The notes beneath the pieces are model-generated. The model did no database searches. It was not told where the DNA came from and was given only the letters and a program-made list of their open reading frames with translations. The translations under genes were made by a program, and so were the position numbers. Shown here in pieces: positions 8,847 to 18,042 of a stretch of DNA of 64,000 nt (the stretch's first letter is position 1; the number at the start of each line of letters is the position of its first letter). Origin of the DNA: Ferrigenium straubiae (GTDB lineage Bacteria > Pseudomonadota > Gammaproteobacteria > Burkholderiales > Gallionellaceae); contig JAHQXD010000003.1 in NCBI GenBank assembly GCA_019449655.1, positions 294,752 through 358,751 of the forward strand. The letters run 5' to 3'.

Positions 8847-9519
8847 GTATTTCCGTTTGCTCCAGCAATGCCAGATTCAGAAGCGATGCAGCCTCACGCG
8901 CATCCGGTTGCGCCCGATGGGGCACCACGCCCAGCAGCGGTGCGCGAATGCGCTGTTGCAACGCAGCGATGTTTTCATCCGGCATCGCCATACCCGCATC
9001 CAGCACATTCGCCACCCAGCCCGCCAGCACCAAGCCGCGCGCGGCGATGGCCTCCGCCGTGAGCAGGGCGTGGTTCAGGCAACCCAGCCGCATCCCCACG
9101 ACGAGGATAACCGGCAGCCCCAATTGTTCCGCCAGATCCGCGCTGTCCTGCTCGTCGTTAAGCGGCACGCGAAAGCCGCCCACGCCTTCCACGATCACCA
9201 CCTCGGCCTGCGCATTCAGTTCCGAAAACGATTCCGCGATGCGCGCAAAATTGATGCTGACGCCGGTGAATCGCGCGGCCAGCGACGGCGCGACGGGCTG
9301 CATGAAGCAATACGGATTGATCTGCCCGCCGCTGGCCAGCACATTGCTGGCGGCGCGCAGTTGCCGCACATCCTCGTGCAGCCCGTCATCCGCACAACCC
9401 GCCGCGACCGGCTTCATGCCGACCACGCTCTTGCCCTGCGCGGCAAAGGCGTGCAGCAGCGCGCAGCTGACCAGCGTCTTGCCCACTCCCGTGTCGGTGC
9501 CGGTGACAAAGTAGTTCAT
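8839..9519 (-). CDS. bioD: Dethiobiotin synthetase
   Basis: BioD closes the ureido ring of dethiobiotin from 7,8-diaminopelargonic acid, CO2 and ATP. The 226-residue protein has the P-loop FVTGTDTGVGKTLVSCALL at its N-terminus, MKPVAAGC for substrate binding and VVIVEGVGGFRVPL as the Walker-B-like block. It overlaps bioC by 4 bases upstream and the SafE-like gene by 8 bases downstream, so the bio operon runs on into the copper genes. Length and motifs are normal for the family. Confidence 0.95.
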   Translation of the reverse strand: MNYFVTGTDTGVGKTLVSCALLHAFAAQGKSVVGMKPVAAGCADDGLHEDVRQLRAASNVLASGGQINPYCFMQPVAPSLAARFTGVSINFARIAESFSELNAQAEVVIVEGVGGFRVPLNDEQDSADLAEQLGLPVILVVGMRLGCLNHALLTAEAIAARGLVLAGWVANVLDAGMAMPDENIAALQQRIRAPLLGVVPHRAQPDAREAASLLNLALLEQTEIHG

Positions 9520-10388
9520 TTCAATTTGAACGGCGTCTTGATGATAGCCGCCCCATCCTCAGTCACGCGCGGCTGCGGCTTCCAGGCGTGGCCGTAAATC
9601 ACCTCATAGGTGGCGGGCAGCTTGCCGCCGCTGCGCAGCCGCTCGTAATTTTCCGTAAGGCGCACCCAGGCGTTTTTTCCCATCAGGCCTTGGCCGCGCC
9701 CCGCCGTGGCATTGTGCGCGCCGATGCGCTTCAGGTCGTGCAGCACGTCGCGCACATCGTCATAGGTCAGCGTCAGGTACTCCATGTCCATCACCGGCTC
9801 GGCAAAGCCGGCATGCACCAGCATATCGCCGATGTCGTGCATGTCGGCGAAGCGGTTCAGGTGATTATGGCTGTCCACGCCGCCGAAAGCCTGACGCAAT
9901 TCCTTAAGCGTATCCGGCCCGAAAGTACTGAACATCAGCAGCCCTTCCGCCTTCAGCACGCGATGCAGTCCGCTGAAGGCTGCGGGCAGGTCGTTGCACC
10001 ACTGCACCGCCAGGTTCGACCAGATCATCTCGACACTATTGGGAGCCAGCGGCAAAGCCTCGATGTCGGCGCATACCTGCATCTGCTGCGTGCCGCCGAA
10101 CAGCTTGCGCCACCAGCCTGAATGACTGCGCGCAGCCTGCAGCATGCCGATGGCGATATCCAGCGAGACGAGCTGCGCCGCCGGATATTTTTCCGCAAGC
10201 TGGCGCCCGCCCCAGCCCGTGCCGCTGCCCGCATCGAGGATGCGCGCCGGTTGCAGCTTGATGTAGGCTAGCCGCTCCAGCATGCGCACGCATACCTCGC
10301 GCTGCAGCACCGCTGCAGCATCGTAGTCCGCTGCCGCGCGGGTGAAGGCGCGGCGCATGCGGCGTTTATCGATCAGAAAATCATTCAT
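9516..10388 (-). CDS. bioC: Malonyl-ACP O-methyltransferase
   Basis: BioC methylates malonyl-ACP to start pimeloyl synthesis on the fatty-acid machinery. The 290-residue protein is a class I methyltransferase. The SAM-binding motif I is ILDAGSGTGWGGRQL (about residues 47-61), with an acidic QLVSLDIAIGML strand end, and WSNLAVQWCNDLP matches the BioC post-motif region. The N-terminal RRMRRAFTRAAADYDAAAVL is the usual BioC opening. It is translationally coupled to bioH (8-base overlap) and bioD (4-base overlap). Confidence 0.93.
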   Translation of the reverse strand: MNDFLIDKRRMRRAFTRAAADYDAAAVLQREVCVRMLERLAYIKLQPARILDAGSGTGWGGRQLAEKYPAAQLVSLDIAIGMLQAARSHSGWWRKLFGGTQQMQVCADIEALPLAPNSVEMIWSNLAVQWCNDLPAAFSGLHRVLKAEGLLMFSTFGPDTLKELRQAFGGVDSHNHLNRFADMHDIGDMLVHAGFAEPVMDMEYLTLTYDDVRDVLHDLKRIGAHNATAGRGQGLMGKNAWVRLTENYERLRSGGKLPATYEVIYGHAWKPQPRVTEDGAAIIKTPFKLK

Positions 10389-11178
10389 GCAGAAAACTCA
10401 TTAGGTGTTTCATAAATTCATCCGGGTGCGACAGGAACGGCGCGTGCGCCGCGCCCCTGACTTCTACCCGCCGCGCGTCCGGCAGGTGCGCCGCCAGGTA
10501 ACGCGATGCCTGAGGCGGCGTGAGCGTATCACGTTCGCCGCAAATCACCAGCGTGGGTTGCGCCATGCCCGGCAATGCATCGCGCAGATCGCAGTCGCGC
10601 AGGATTTCCAGCCCGGCCCACAATGCGCCCAGGTCCGGCTCACCGCGGCTCATTAACGCGCTACGCAACGCCGCGAGCAGCTCGCGCTCATTATCGCTGC
10701 CGCGCACCTGCAGCGCGAGAAAGCGCCGCAGCGTGAGCGCGTAATCCTGCTGCAGCGCGGCGGCGAATTCCGCCAGCGTCTCTTGCGCCATTCCGCATTC
10801 CCAGCCCGGCCGACGCACGAAGCACGGCGTGCTCGCGACCAGTATCAGGCGGTCTATTTGCTGCGGATAACGCTGCGCCCAGCTCAAGGCGATCTGCCCA
10901 CCCAGCGACCAGCCGCATACGGCGAGCGGCTCGTCGAACTGCGCAGCCAACTCATCGACGATGGAATCTATGAGTAGGTCGGGATTCATCCCGACATCGC
11001 AGCGGGATGAATCCCGACCCACACTAAAGCCATGCCCCGGCAGGTCCACCGCCAGCACTCGAAAATGTTCCGCCAGTTGTTCAACGACATCGCCCCACAT
11101 CCCGCCGTGCATGCCCCAGCCGTGGATCAGCAGCAGCGGCGCGCCGCTGCCTTGAGTCTCAACGTGCATGGTGGTCAT
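10381..11178 (-). CDS. bioH: Pimeloyl-ACP methyl ester carboxylesterase
   Basis: BioH removes the methyl group that BioC added, releasing pimeloyl-ACP. The 265-residue alpha/beta hydrolase has LLIHGWGMHGGMW near the N-terminus (oxyanion region), the nucleophile elbow GWSLGG, the acid in ERDTLTPP and the catalytic histidine in GAAHAPFLSHP. The start at 11178 (MTTMHVETQG) follows GAGGG at six bases. The longer frame to 11226 would be encoded by a dispersed repeat and is rejected. It overlaps bioC by 8 bases. Confidence 0.93.
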   Translation of the reverse strand: MTTMHVETQGSGAPLLLIHGWGMHGGMWGDVVEQLAEHFRVLAVDLPGHGFSVGRDSSRCDVGMNPDLLIDSIVDELAAQFDEPLAVCGWSLGGQIALSWAQRYPQQIDRLILVASTPCFVRRPGWECGMAQETLAEFAAALQQDYALTLRRFLALQVRGSDNERELLAALRSALMSRGEPDLGALWAGLEILRDCDLRDALPGMAQPTLVICGERDTLTPPQASRYLAAHLPDARRVEVRGAAHAPFLSHPDEFMKHLMSFLHE

Positions 11179-11214
11179 TTGTACCCTCAATAATGAATCC
11201 CGCCATGCACGTTT

Positions 11215-11260
11215 CCCTCTCCTCAATCCTCTCCCGCAAGCGGGCGAGGAAGCAAACGAA
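11215..11260. repeat. Palindromic dispersed repeat, family A, copy 1
   Basis: Between bioF and bioH lies CCCTCTCCTCAATCC followed by CTCTCCCGCAAGCGGGCGAG and an A-rich tail ending near CAAACGA. The core CCCGC-AA-GCGGG is a short hairpin. The same arrangement, in the opposite orientation, is found inside gpsA at 33305-33352. Confidence 0.7.
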
Positions 11261-11279
11261 TCGCTGCGCGAATTTTTTG

Positions 11280-12434
11280 TTACTGTGCAAGCTCATGCAA
11301 GGCCTCGATCAGGAGCTTTACATCGTCTTCGCCGTGCGCGGCAGACAAGGTGATGCGCAGCCGCGCCGTGCCCTGCGGCACAGTGGGCGGGCGGATCGCC
11401 GCGACCCAGATGCCGCGCTCGCGCAACCCGGTGCTTAATTCCAGCGCGGCTTCGTTGTCGCCGATCAGCAGCGGCTGGATCGCGGTGTCCGACGGCATGA
11501 GTTTCCAAGGCAAGTCCGCGAGCCCCCCGCGCAGTTGCGCGACCAGGCCGCGCAGGTGTGCGCGCAATTCATCGCCTTCTCTGATGAGTTGCAAACTCTC
11601 CAGCACCGCGCTCGCGAGGGCGGGCGGCGTGGCCGTGGTGTAGACATAGCTGCGCGCATGGTTGATGAGCGTGTCGATCACGACCTGCTCGGCCGCGACG
11701 AATGCACCAAATACGCCGGCCGCCTTGCCCAGCGTCGCCATGTAGATGATGCGCTTTGATGCCATGCCGAAGTGCGCCAGCGAGCCGCGTCCCTGTGTGC
11801 CCAGCACGCCGAAGCCGTGTGCGTCGTCGATGAACAGCCACGCATCGTGCCGTTCGCAGAGCGCCAGCAGTTCCGGCAAGGGAGCGAGGTCGCCGTCCAT
11901 GCTGAACACCGCATCGGTGATGATGAGCTTGCGCCCGCTTTGCTTCTGCTCGAGCAGACTCGCGAGTTGCGCCATGTCGTTGTGGCGATAGCGTTTCATT
12001 TCGGCGCGCGACAGCAGCATCGCATCGTTCAATGAGGCGTGATTGAGCTTGTCGGCGAACACCGTGTCGCCCTTCCCGGCCAGCGCCTGCACCGTGCCGA
12101 GGTTGGCCATGTAGCCGGTGGAAAACAGCAGCGCGGCAGGCTTGCCGACGAAGGCCGCAAGCGCCCCTTCAAGTTGGTAATGCGCCGCACTGTGCCCGCT
12201 CACCAGATGCGCCGCGCCCGCGCCGACGCCGTGTTGCCGCGCGCCCTGCTGCAGCGCGGCGATGAGCCGCGGATGGTTCGCGAGGCCGAGGTAATCGTTG
12301 CTGCAGAACGAGAGATAAGAACTTCCATCGACCATGATATGTGGCGACTGCGGGCTGTCGATGGTGCGCCGTTGCCGCAGCAAACCCTGTGCAGCGCGGG
12401 TTTCAAGCTCACGGGAGAGTGCGGAGAAGGGCAT
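11280..12434 (-). CDS. bioF: 8-amino-7-oxononanoate synthase
   Basis: BioF condenses pimeloyl-ACP with alanine using pyridoxal phosphate. The 384-residue protein is full length and belongs to the alpha-oxoamine synthase family. It has SYLSFCSNDYLGLANHP near the N-terminus, the glycine-rich SGHSAAHYQLE block, FIDDAHGFGVLG with the cofactor-contacting Asp, and the Schiff-base lysine in ATLGKAAGVFGAF. It lies downstream of bioB and about 100 bases upstream of bioH, the gap being a dispersed repeat. Confidence 0.95.
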   Translation of the reverse strand: MPFSALSRELETRAAQGLLRQRRTIDSPQSPHIMVDGSSYLSFCSNDYLGLANHPRLIAALQQGARQHGVGAGAAHLVSGHSAAHYQLEGALAAFVGKPAALLFSTGYMANLGTVQALAGKGDTVFADKLNHASLNDAMLLSRAEMKRYRHNDMAQLASLLEQKQSGRKLIITDAVFSMDGDLAPLPELLALCERHDAWLFIDDAHGFGVLGTQGRGSLAHFGMASKRIIYMATLGKAAGVFGAFVAAEQVVIDTLINHARSYVYTTATPPALASAVLESLQLIREGDELRAHLRGLVAQLRGGLADLPWKLMPSDTAIQPLLIGDNEAALELSTGLRERGIWVAAIRPPTVPQGTARLRITLSAAHGEDDVKLLIEALHELAQ

Positions 12435-12441
12435 AGGTGGT

Positions 12442-12480
12442 TGTAGGTTGGGTACGGCCTGACGACCTAACCCAATCTAC
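12442..12480. repeat. Palindromic dispersed repeat, family E, copy 1
   Basis: Between bioB and bioF, GTAGGTTGGGTACGG pairs with the inverted arm CCTAACCCAATCTAC. The bioB stop codon TAG is part of the right arm. On the + strand the hairpin is followed by six T, so it could stop antisense transcription. Relatives lie at 27033-27066 and, more loosely, 62671-62752. Confidence 0.6.
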
Positions 12481-13475
12481 GTTTTTTCCGCAAGCGGATA
12501 CATGCCGAGCTTGTCGAGCAGCGCGCGATCCTTCTCCACATCCGGGTTGCCGGTGGTGAGCAGTTGCTCGCCGTAGAAGATCGAGTTCGCACCGGCGAGG
12601 AAGCACAGCGCCTGCACCGCGTCGGACATCTGCTGCCGCCCGGCGGAAAGGCGCACGCGCGCCGTCGGCATGGTGATGCGCGCCACCGCGACGGTGCGCA
12701 CGAAATCCAGCGGATCGAGGTCTTCCGCGTTCGCCAGCGGCGTGCCTTCGACCTTCACCAGGTTGTTGATCGGCACGCTCTCCGGGTAGGGATTCATGTT
12801 GGCCAGTTGCGCGACCAGTCCGGCGCGCTGCGTGAGGTTCTCGCCCATGCCGACAATCCCGCCGCTGCAGATGTTCATCCCCGCCTTGCGCACCCGCTCC
12901 AGCGTGTCCAGCCGATCCTGGTAGACGCGCGTGCCGATGATCTCGCCGTAGAACTCCGGCGCGGTGTCGAGATTGTGGTTGTAGTAGTCCAGCCCGGCGG
13001 CGCGCAACTGCTCGGTCTGCTCATCGTTCAGCATGCCCAGCGTGGCGCAGGTCTCCATACCGAGATCTCGTACCGCCTTGACCATCTCCACCACGCTCGC
13101 CATGTCCTCTTCGGTCGGCTCGCGCCAGGCCGCACCCATGCAGAAACGGTCCGCACCGTTCTGCTTGGCAAATTGCGCAGCCGTGACCACCGCCTCCACG
13201 TCGAGCATCTTGCGGTCTTCCACGCCGGTCGCATTGAACGCCGACTGCGGGCAATAGCCGCAGTCCTCGGAGCAGCCGCCGGTCTTGATCGACAGCAGGG
13301 TGGAAAGCTGCACCGCGTTCGGGTCAAAATGCTCGCGGTGCACCTGTTGCGCCCGGTACAGGAGGTCGGCGAACGGCAGCCTGAACAGGGCTTCTATGTC
13401 GGCCACGCTCCAGCGTTGCTGGCTCACTGGCCGCTTGTCGGCATGGCGCATGAATCTGAGGGTCTGGGTGCTCAT
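12477..13475 (-). CDS. bioB: Biotin synthase (radical SAM)
   Basis: BioB inserts sulfur into dethiobiotin using two iron-sulfur clusters. The 332-residue protein has the radical-SAM cluster motif [13 protein letters not shown] (CxxxCxxC) near residue 70 and the conserved [13 protein letters not shown] and [10 protein letters not shown] blocks. [12 protein letters not shown] holds the arginine that binds the 2Fe-2S cluster. The start at 13475 gives [17 protein letters not shown]; the longer frame to 14039 runs antisense through comF and is rejected. It is the first gene of the bio operon and is divergent from comF, with about 57 bases between the starts. Confidence 0.95.
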   Translation of the reverse strand: MSTQTLRFMRHADKRPVSQQRWSVADIEALFRLPFADLLYRAQQVHREHFDPNAVQLSTLLSIKTGGCSEDCGYCPQSAFNATGVEDRKMLDVEAVVTAAQFAKQNGADRFCMGAAWREPTEEDMASVVEMVKAVRDLGMETCATLGMLNDEQTEQLRAAGLDYYNHNLDTAPEFYGEIIGTRVYQDRLDTLERVRKAGMNICSGGIVGMGENLTQRAGLVAQLANMNPYPESVPINNLVKVEGTPLANAEDLDPLDFVRTVAVARITMPTARVRLSAGRQQMSDAVQALCFLAGANSIFYGEQLLTTGNPDVEKDRALLDKLGMYPLAEKT

Positions 13476-13532
13476 AAGAAAATAACTGGGTATGATGGAA
13501 AAGCTGCGCTTCATTCCGGAAAGGGCGAAAGC

Positions 13533-14258
13533 TTGTCCATTATACGCAAGTATTTTCTGAACATCGGAGCAAAATTTAGGCAATTTGCGCCGTCGCAGCC
13601 TTGCATCCTGTGCGGCAGCATGAGCCACGACGGGCTGTGGTGCGCGGCCTGCGACCGCGCCCTGCCCTATCTCGGTGCGGCGCATTGCCCGAGCTGCGCG
13701 CTGCCGACGCCTAGCGGGGAAATTTGCGGGCGATGTCTGAAACACCGGCGGCTGTTCGCACGCACCGCCGCCGTATTCGGCTACACCTTCCCACTCGACA
13801 AACTCATCCAGGCCATGAAATACGGCGAAAAGCTCGCGCTGGCGCATGCTTTCGCGGGAAAGCTGGCGCGCCGCATCGACAGCCTGCCCGACTGCGTAAT
13901 CCCGATGCCGCTGCACCCGACCAAGCTGCGCGAGCGCGGCTTCAACCAGTCGCAACTGATCGCTGCCGGAATCACCCGCGAGCTTAACCTCGAACTGTTC
14001 ACGCACGCCTGCCGGCGCGTGCGCGACACCCCGCCGCAATCCGCCTTACCCTGGAAGGAGCGCAAGAAAAACATGCGCGACGCGTTCTGCTGCAACATGG
14101 ATTTAACCGGCAGGCGCGTCGCGCTGGTAGACGATGTGCTGACCACCGGCGCCAGCCTGAATGCACTCGCCGAGGCGGTAAAGAAACGCGGTGCGGCTGA
14201 AGTCGATGCTTGGGTGGTGGCGAGAACTTTGCCACATAAGCGCACTACAACTCCTTGA
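13533..14258 (+). CDS. comF: ComF family phosphoribosyltransferase-like protein
   Basis: ComF proteins are needed for DNA uptake in naturally competent bacteria; their enzymatic substrate is unclear. The 241-residue protein has a zinc-ribbon-like N-terminus (CILCGSM, CAAC, CPSC, CGRC), then the type I phosphoribosyltransferase domain with the PRPP loop [15 protein letters not shown]. Start: no ATG precedes the first cysteine pair, so TTG at 13533, after GGAAAGGGCG, is chosen; ATG 13620 would remove the first Cys pair. The C-terminus overlaps the end of mshN by 14 bases, tail to tail. Confidence 0.88.
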   Translation: MSIIRKYFLNIGAKFRQFAPSQPCILCGSMSHDGLWCAACDRALPYLGAAHCPSCALPTPSGEICGRCLKHRRLFARTAAVFGYTFPLDKLIQAMKYGEKLALAHAFAGKLARRIDSLPDCVIPMPLHPTKLRERGFNQSQLIAAGITRELNLELFTHACRRVRDTPPQSALPWKERKKNMRDAFCCNMDLTGRRVALVDDVLTTGASLNALAEAVKKRGAAEVDAWVVARTLPHKRTTTP

Positions 14259-15387
14259 GCTTCTGCCGCACGAATGCCTGCAACTCAGGGCTGAGCGTTC
14301 TCGATTCGAGCGCACGCCTGAATGCATCCCTCGCGTCGTCGGCGCGCTGCACCGCCTGCAGAGAAATGCCGTAGCCCATCAGCCAGACGCCGTTGTCCGG
14401 GGCGAGTTGCAGCGCGATCTGGTAATGGGTGATCGCCTCCTTGTGCCGGTTGCGGCGTTGCAGCAAGGCGGCGAAGAACGCTTGGTAGTCGGCCTGTGCG
14501 TCGGCATAGGGCAGGGATTTTTCCAGCGTCGCAACCGCCTGCTCCACCGCACCATGCTCCACCTGCAGGCGCGCCAGCAGCATGGCGAAGCCGGTATGGC
14601 CGGGCTTGGCCGTCAGCCGTTCCTGCAGCGCGCGCTCGGCTTCCGCGCCCTGCTTGTTTTCCAGCAGCAGCGCCACCAAGGCCTGGCGCGCCTCGTCGTG
14701 GCCGGCATCGAGGCGCAGCACCGTCCGGTAACCCGCGATGGCCTCGGCGGCATGCCCCTGCTGCATGGCCGCGACCGCCTGGCGAAACTCTGCATCGGCG
14801 CGCTGCTCCGGGCTGACCTGTTTCATCGGCTGCGCACCGCCCGATGGCTGAATGGCAACTCGCGCATCCGGCATCTGTGCCGGCTGCGGCCTGGCGACCT
14901 GCGCCCGCACATGGGCCGGCGGCTTTCCACTCATCTCCTGGGCAGCTGCGTTCGGCCGCAGGGAAGAAGGCAGCGGTATCGCGCCCAGCTCAAAACTCAG
15001 GCGCGAGGCGGGCGGGGGAATTTCTTCTGCGCCAACAGCACTGACGACATCGACCGAACTGGCGGCATTAACGATGCCTGCATTGCCAGCAGCCGGAACG
15101 GCGGAGACTGGTTCTGGCGCCGCCACGGCAGAAGCCGTAACAGGCCCCGCAGCGGAAGCAGATGCGGCCGGCTGGCGTTGCATCGGGTTCACCGCAACTG
15201 CCCCAGGTTTGCGCATCTCCGTCCACTGCCATGCGGCAATCCCGACGACCAGCACCAGAATCACCGCAAGCAGGGGCAAGACCAGGCTGCGCCTGTGCTG
15301 CGGCACCGGACGCACCATAGTCTGCTCCGGCGGAGTGTGCTCGCCGCGCTGCTCGAGCTGGTTGAGCACCTGGTTGATGACGCTCAT
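14245..15387 (-). CDS. mshN: MSHA biogenesis protein MshN (TPR protein)
   Basis: The 380-residue protein opens MSVINQVLNQLEQRG, the typical MshN start. A single membrane segment follows at about residues 32-52 (LVLPLLAVILVLVVGIAAW), then a long Ala/Pro linker and a C-terminal tetratricopeptide region from about residue 190. There, repeated motifs such as AIAGYRTVLRLDAGHDEAR and AITHYQIALQLAPDNGVW are seen. In Vibrio the homologue is needed for pilus assembly, probably by scaffolding the secretin or platform. The ATG overlaps the mshM stop (ATGA), so the start is firm. It is the last gene of the locus. Confidence 0.85.
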   Translation of the reverse strand: MSVINQVLNQLEQRGEHTPPEQTMVRPVPQHRRSLVLPLLAVILVLVVGIAAWQWTEMRKPGAVAVNPMQRQPAASASAAGPVTASAVAAPEPVSAVPAAGNAGIVNAASSVDVVSAVGAEEIPPPASRLSFELGAIPLPSSLRPNAAAQEMSGKPPAHVRAQVARPQPAQMPDARVAIQPSGGAQPMKQVSPEQRADAEFRQAVAAMQQGHAAEAIAGYRTVLRLDAGHDEARQALVALLLENKQGAEAERALQERLTAKPGHTGFAMLLARLQVEHGAVEQAVATLEKSLPYADAQADYQAFFAALLQRRNRHKEAITHYQIALQLAPDNGVWLMGYGISLQAVQRADDARDAFRRALESRTLSPELQAFVRQKLKEL

Positions 15388-16349
15388 TGCAGCACCATCC
15401 ATGCGATTCCCAGCGAGGCGAGCAGCGCCGCACCGGTCAAGGCCAGCGCCCAGGGCAGCCAGTCGCGACGCGCTTCGGGCGTATCGGCAGCCGCAGCGCG
15501 GATATGCCTCGCGAACACCTGCTGCCGGCCGTCGCCGTACGCCAGCATCAGGGCCTTGTGCGCGACGATGTTGACCAGCCTGGGCGTGCCGCCGGTAATG
15601 CGATACAACTTGCCGACCGCCGCCCTGGCGAACAGCGTCTCACCGGGAAATTTAGCCACCGCCAGGCGGTGGCGCAGATAGCGTTCCATCTCGTCCCGGC
15701 GCAACCCTTTCAGCTCATGCTGGAAACTGATGCGCTGGCGCAGCTGGCGGATCGAACGGTGCCGCAGGCGTTCGTTCAGTTCCGGCTGGCCGAACAGCAC
15801 CACCTGCAGCAGCTTGCGTTTCTCGGTCTCCAGATTGGTGAGCAGGCGCAGCACTTCCAGGCTTTCCAGCGGCATCGCCTGCGCCTCGTCCAGGCATACC
15901 AGCGCACGCTGGCCGTTGCGCGCGCATTCCAGCAGCGCGCGCGTCAGCCCCTTCAGCAACTGGTGCTGGTCGGTATCCTTGTCCAGCGTAACGCGGAATT
16001 CTTCCGCCAGGGCGAGCAACAGGCTGCGCGGTTCGAGATAGGGGTTGAGGATGTAAGCGGTGATGAAACGCGGCGCAGGCTGCCCGTCGGGCGGGGGCGG
16101 CGCCTGCTCCAGCGCGCCGTTCAGCGTAGCAGCCTGCCGTCCCTGGTTCAGCGTGGCGAGGAACTTGCGGCACAGCAGCGTCTTGCCATTGCCCACTTCC
16201 CCGACGATCTTGACGAAGCCCTCGCCGTTGCGCGCCGCCACCAGCAGGGTGTTGAGCGCCCCCTGGTAACTGGAACCGGCAAAGAAAAAGCTGGTATCCG
16301 GGGTCAGGCTGAAGGGCGGTTCGCGCAGGCCGAAGTGCTGCAGGTACAT
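15384..16349 (-). CDS. mshM: MSHA biogenesis ATPase MshM (ExeA-like)
   Basis: A 321-residue AAA ATPase of the ExeA/GspA group, which probably helps pass or assemble the secretin through peptidoglycan. It starts MYLQHFGLREPPFSLTPD, diagnostic for the group. Walker A is VGEVGNGKTLLCR near residue 50, Walker B is ALVCLDEAQAMP, and LNERLRHRSIRQLRQRISF follows. The C-terminus has one hydrophobic segment (LALTGAALLASLGIAWMV), suggesting membrane anchoring. It lies between mshL (one-base gap) and mshN (ATGA overlap). Confidence 0.9.
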   Translation of the reverse strand: MYLQHFGLREPPFSLTPDTSFFFAGSSYQGALNTLLVAARNGEGFVKIVGEVGNGKTLLCRKFLATLNQGRQAATLNGALEQAPPPPDGQPAPRFITAYILNPYLEPRSLLLALAEEFRVTLDKDTDQHQLLKGLTRALLECARNGQRALVCLDEAQAMPLESLEVLRLLTNLETEKRKLLQVVLFGQPELNERLRHRSIRQLRQRISFQHELKGLRRDEMERYLRHRLAVAKFPGETLFARAAVGKLYRITGGTPRLVNIVAHKALMLAYGDGRQQVFARHIRAAAADTPEARRDWLPWALALTGAALLASLGIAWMVLQ

Positions 16350-16350
16350 G

Positions 16351-18042
16351 CTACGGCCTGGCGCCCTGTCCGTTCAGCCCGCCGAACCGGTCGCGGCTCT
16401 GCGTGATGTCCTGCGACCAGTCCTTGTCGTTATCCACCACCGTGGGCCTGAGCAGGATCACCAGTTCGCGTTTCTCGCTGCGCTGGCTGGTCTGACCGAA
16501 CAACGGGTTCCTGGACAAGCCCGGCAATCCGGAGCGGTCGTCGAAGGTCGCCGATCGCATCAGCCCGCCGATGGCAACAATCTGCCCGTCCCTGGCGCGC
16601 ACGATGCTGTCGGTTTCGGAAATGGAACTGGAAGCAAGCGGCAGGTTGAGCGTGCCGCCCGCGCCGGTGTTCACCGTCTTGTTCACCGTGCTGACTAGGC
16701 TCACCGAGGGATGCACATGCAGGATGATCTCGTTGTTCTCGTCGATGCGCGGCGTCACGTCCAGCGCGATGCCGGAAAAGAAAGGCTGCAGCGTCACGCT
16801 CGGCGTGGAAGTGGTGGCCGTGCCGGTGGTCGTGGTCGTGGAGATGTTGGTCACAAAGAACTCGTCGGTGCCGACCTTGAGCACCGCCTTCTGGTTGTTC
16901 AGCGTGGCGATGCGCGGACTGGACAGCACATGCACGTTGCCCTGCGATTCGAGAAAGCTCAGCAGCGCGGCGAAGTTGCTGGTCTGGAACGCGAGGCCGA
17001 ACAGCGCCCCTGCGGCAGTTGCCCCGCCCACCAGGTTGCTCCCCGGAGTCACCGTGCCGATGTTCGTTCCGCCGGTCAGCGCACCGGGGGTCAAGGCTCC
17101 CGCGCCGGGCGTACCGGGAACCATGGTCCCGCCGGGAAGAATCTGGCCGATCGAAGTCCTGCTGTTCGGGCCGTTCTTGAACGCCGCCCAGTTCACGCCG
17201 GACTGGAAACCGTCGTTGAGCTGCACCTCGATAATCTTCGCCTCGAGGATCACCTGCCGCTCGATGGAAATCTGCGAAGCCTTGAGATAGGCCGCGACGT
17301 TTCTCAGTTCGTCCGGCATCGCGCGCACCACGATCACGCCCGACATCGGGCTTACCACGATGCTGCGCCCTTTTTCGCTGCCGACGATCGCCTGCAGCGA
17401 CTTGCCCAGTTCATCCCAGAAGTCCGCGCTGCTCACCATGCTGACCTTGCTGCTGTCCAGGCCGCGCGAGGTCGGGCTGCTGGTGGTCGTCGCACCCGGC
17501 GTTCCGCCGGTCGGGGTATCCGTCACCGAGCCGGAGGTCACGCGCAACGAAGACTCCCCCTTGCGCAAGCCGGTCAGGTAATTCACCTGGAATATCCGCG
17601 TCTGCAGCGCCAGTGGCTGGATATAGATGCGCGTGCCGTCCATCTTGTATTCGTAGCCGTATATCTCGCGGATCGCCTCCAGCGCCTCGAGCACCGTCAC
17701 GTCTTTCAGGTTCAGCGAGATATTGCCGCCGACCTCGGGGTGCAGCAGCATGCTGTAACGCGTGCCGGAAACGATGGCCATGAAAACCTGGTTAACCGGC
17801 GTATTGCTCACTTCCAGGTCGAATTTGGTTTCCAGCGGTTTGTTGTCCAGCCTGGACAGGTCCACCGTGAGCGGCGGCAGCAAGGCGTTGTTCACCGCAT
17901 CAGCCGCCTTGCCGGGTTGCGCGCTGTCCTGCACGGCCTGGTTCATTTCGCGCTGAATGGCGTCCGCCGTCTGATTACGGCCGCCCGGCGCGGCGCATCC
18001 TGCCAGCAACAGCGCCATACCCAGCCATAACGTAATTCTCAT
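16351..18042 (-). CDS. mshL: MSHA secretin MshL
   Basis: The outer-membrane secretin channel through which the pilus emerges. The 563-residue precursor is a lipoprotein with lipobox LLAGC (Cys16). An STN/N0 domain lies around residues 75-150 (LETKFDLEVSNTPVNQVFMA), then a variable Ser/Thr/Gly-rich stretch, an N1-like domain, and the C-terminal secretin barrel. The barrel has VHVLSSPRIATLNNQKAVLK and the terminal block LPGLSRNPLFG then KRELVILLRPTVV. A glycine/proline-rich loop near residues 295-345 is unusually long. It overlaps mshK by 4 bases. Confidence 0.93.
   Translation of the reverse strand: MRITLWLGMALLLAGCAAPGGRNQTADAIQREMNQAVQDSAQPGKAADAVNNALLPPLTVDLSRLDNKPLETKFDLEVSNTPVNQVFMAIVSGTRYSMLLHPEVGGNISLNLKDVTVLEALEAIREIYGYEYKMDGTRIYIQPLALQTRIFQVNYLTGLRKGESSLRVTSGSVTDTPTGGTPGATTTSSPTSRGLDSSKVSMVSSADFWDELGKSLQAIVGSEKGRSIVVSPMSGVIVVRAMPDELRNVAAYLKASQISIERQVILEAKIIEVQLNDGFQSGVNWAAFKNGPNSRTSIGQILPGGTMVPGTPGAGALTPGALTGGTNIGTVTPGSNLVGGATAAGALFGLAFQTSNFAALLSFLESQGNVHVLSSPRIATLNNQKAVLKVGTDEFFVTNISTTTTTGTATTSTPSVTLQPFFSGIALDVTPRIDENNEIILHVHPSVSLVSTVNKTVNTGAGGTLNLPLASSSISETDSIVRARDGQIVAIGGLMRSATFDDRSGLPGLSRNPLFGQTSQRSEKRELVILLRPTVVDNDKDWSQDITQSRDRFGGLNGQGARP

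Noticed and set aside
12564..13532. Upstream extension of the comF frame
   Set aside because: It runs antisense through bioB and has no homologous look; the comF domain begins after 13533.
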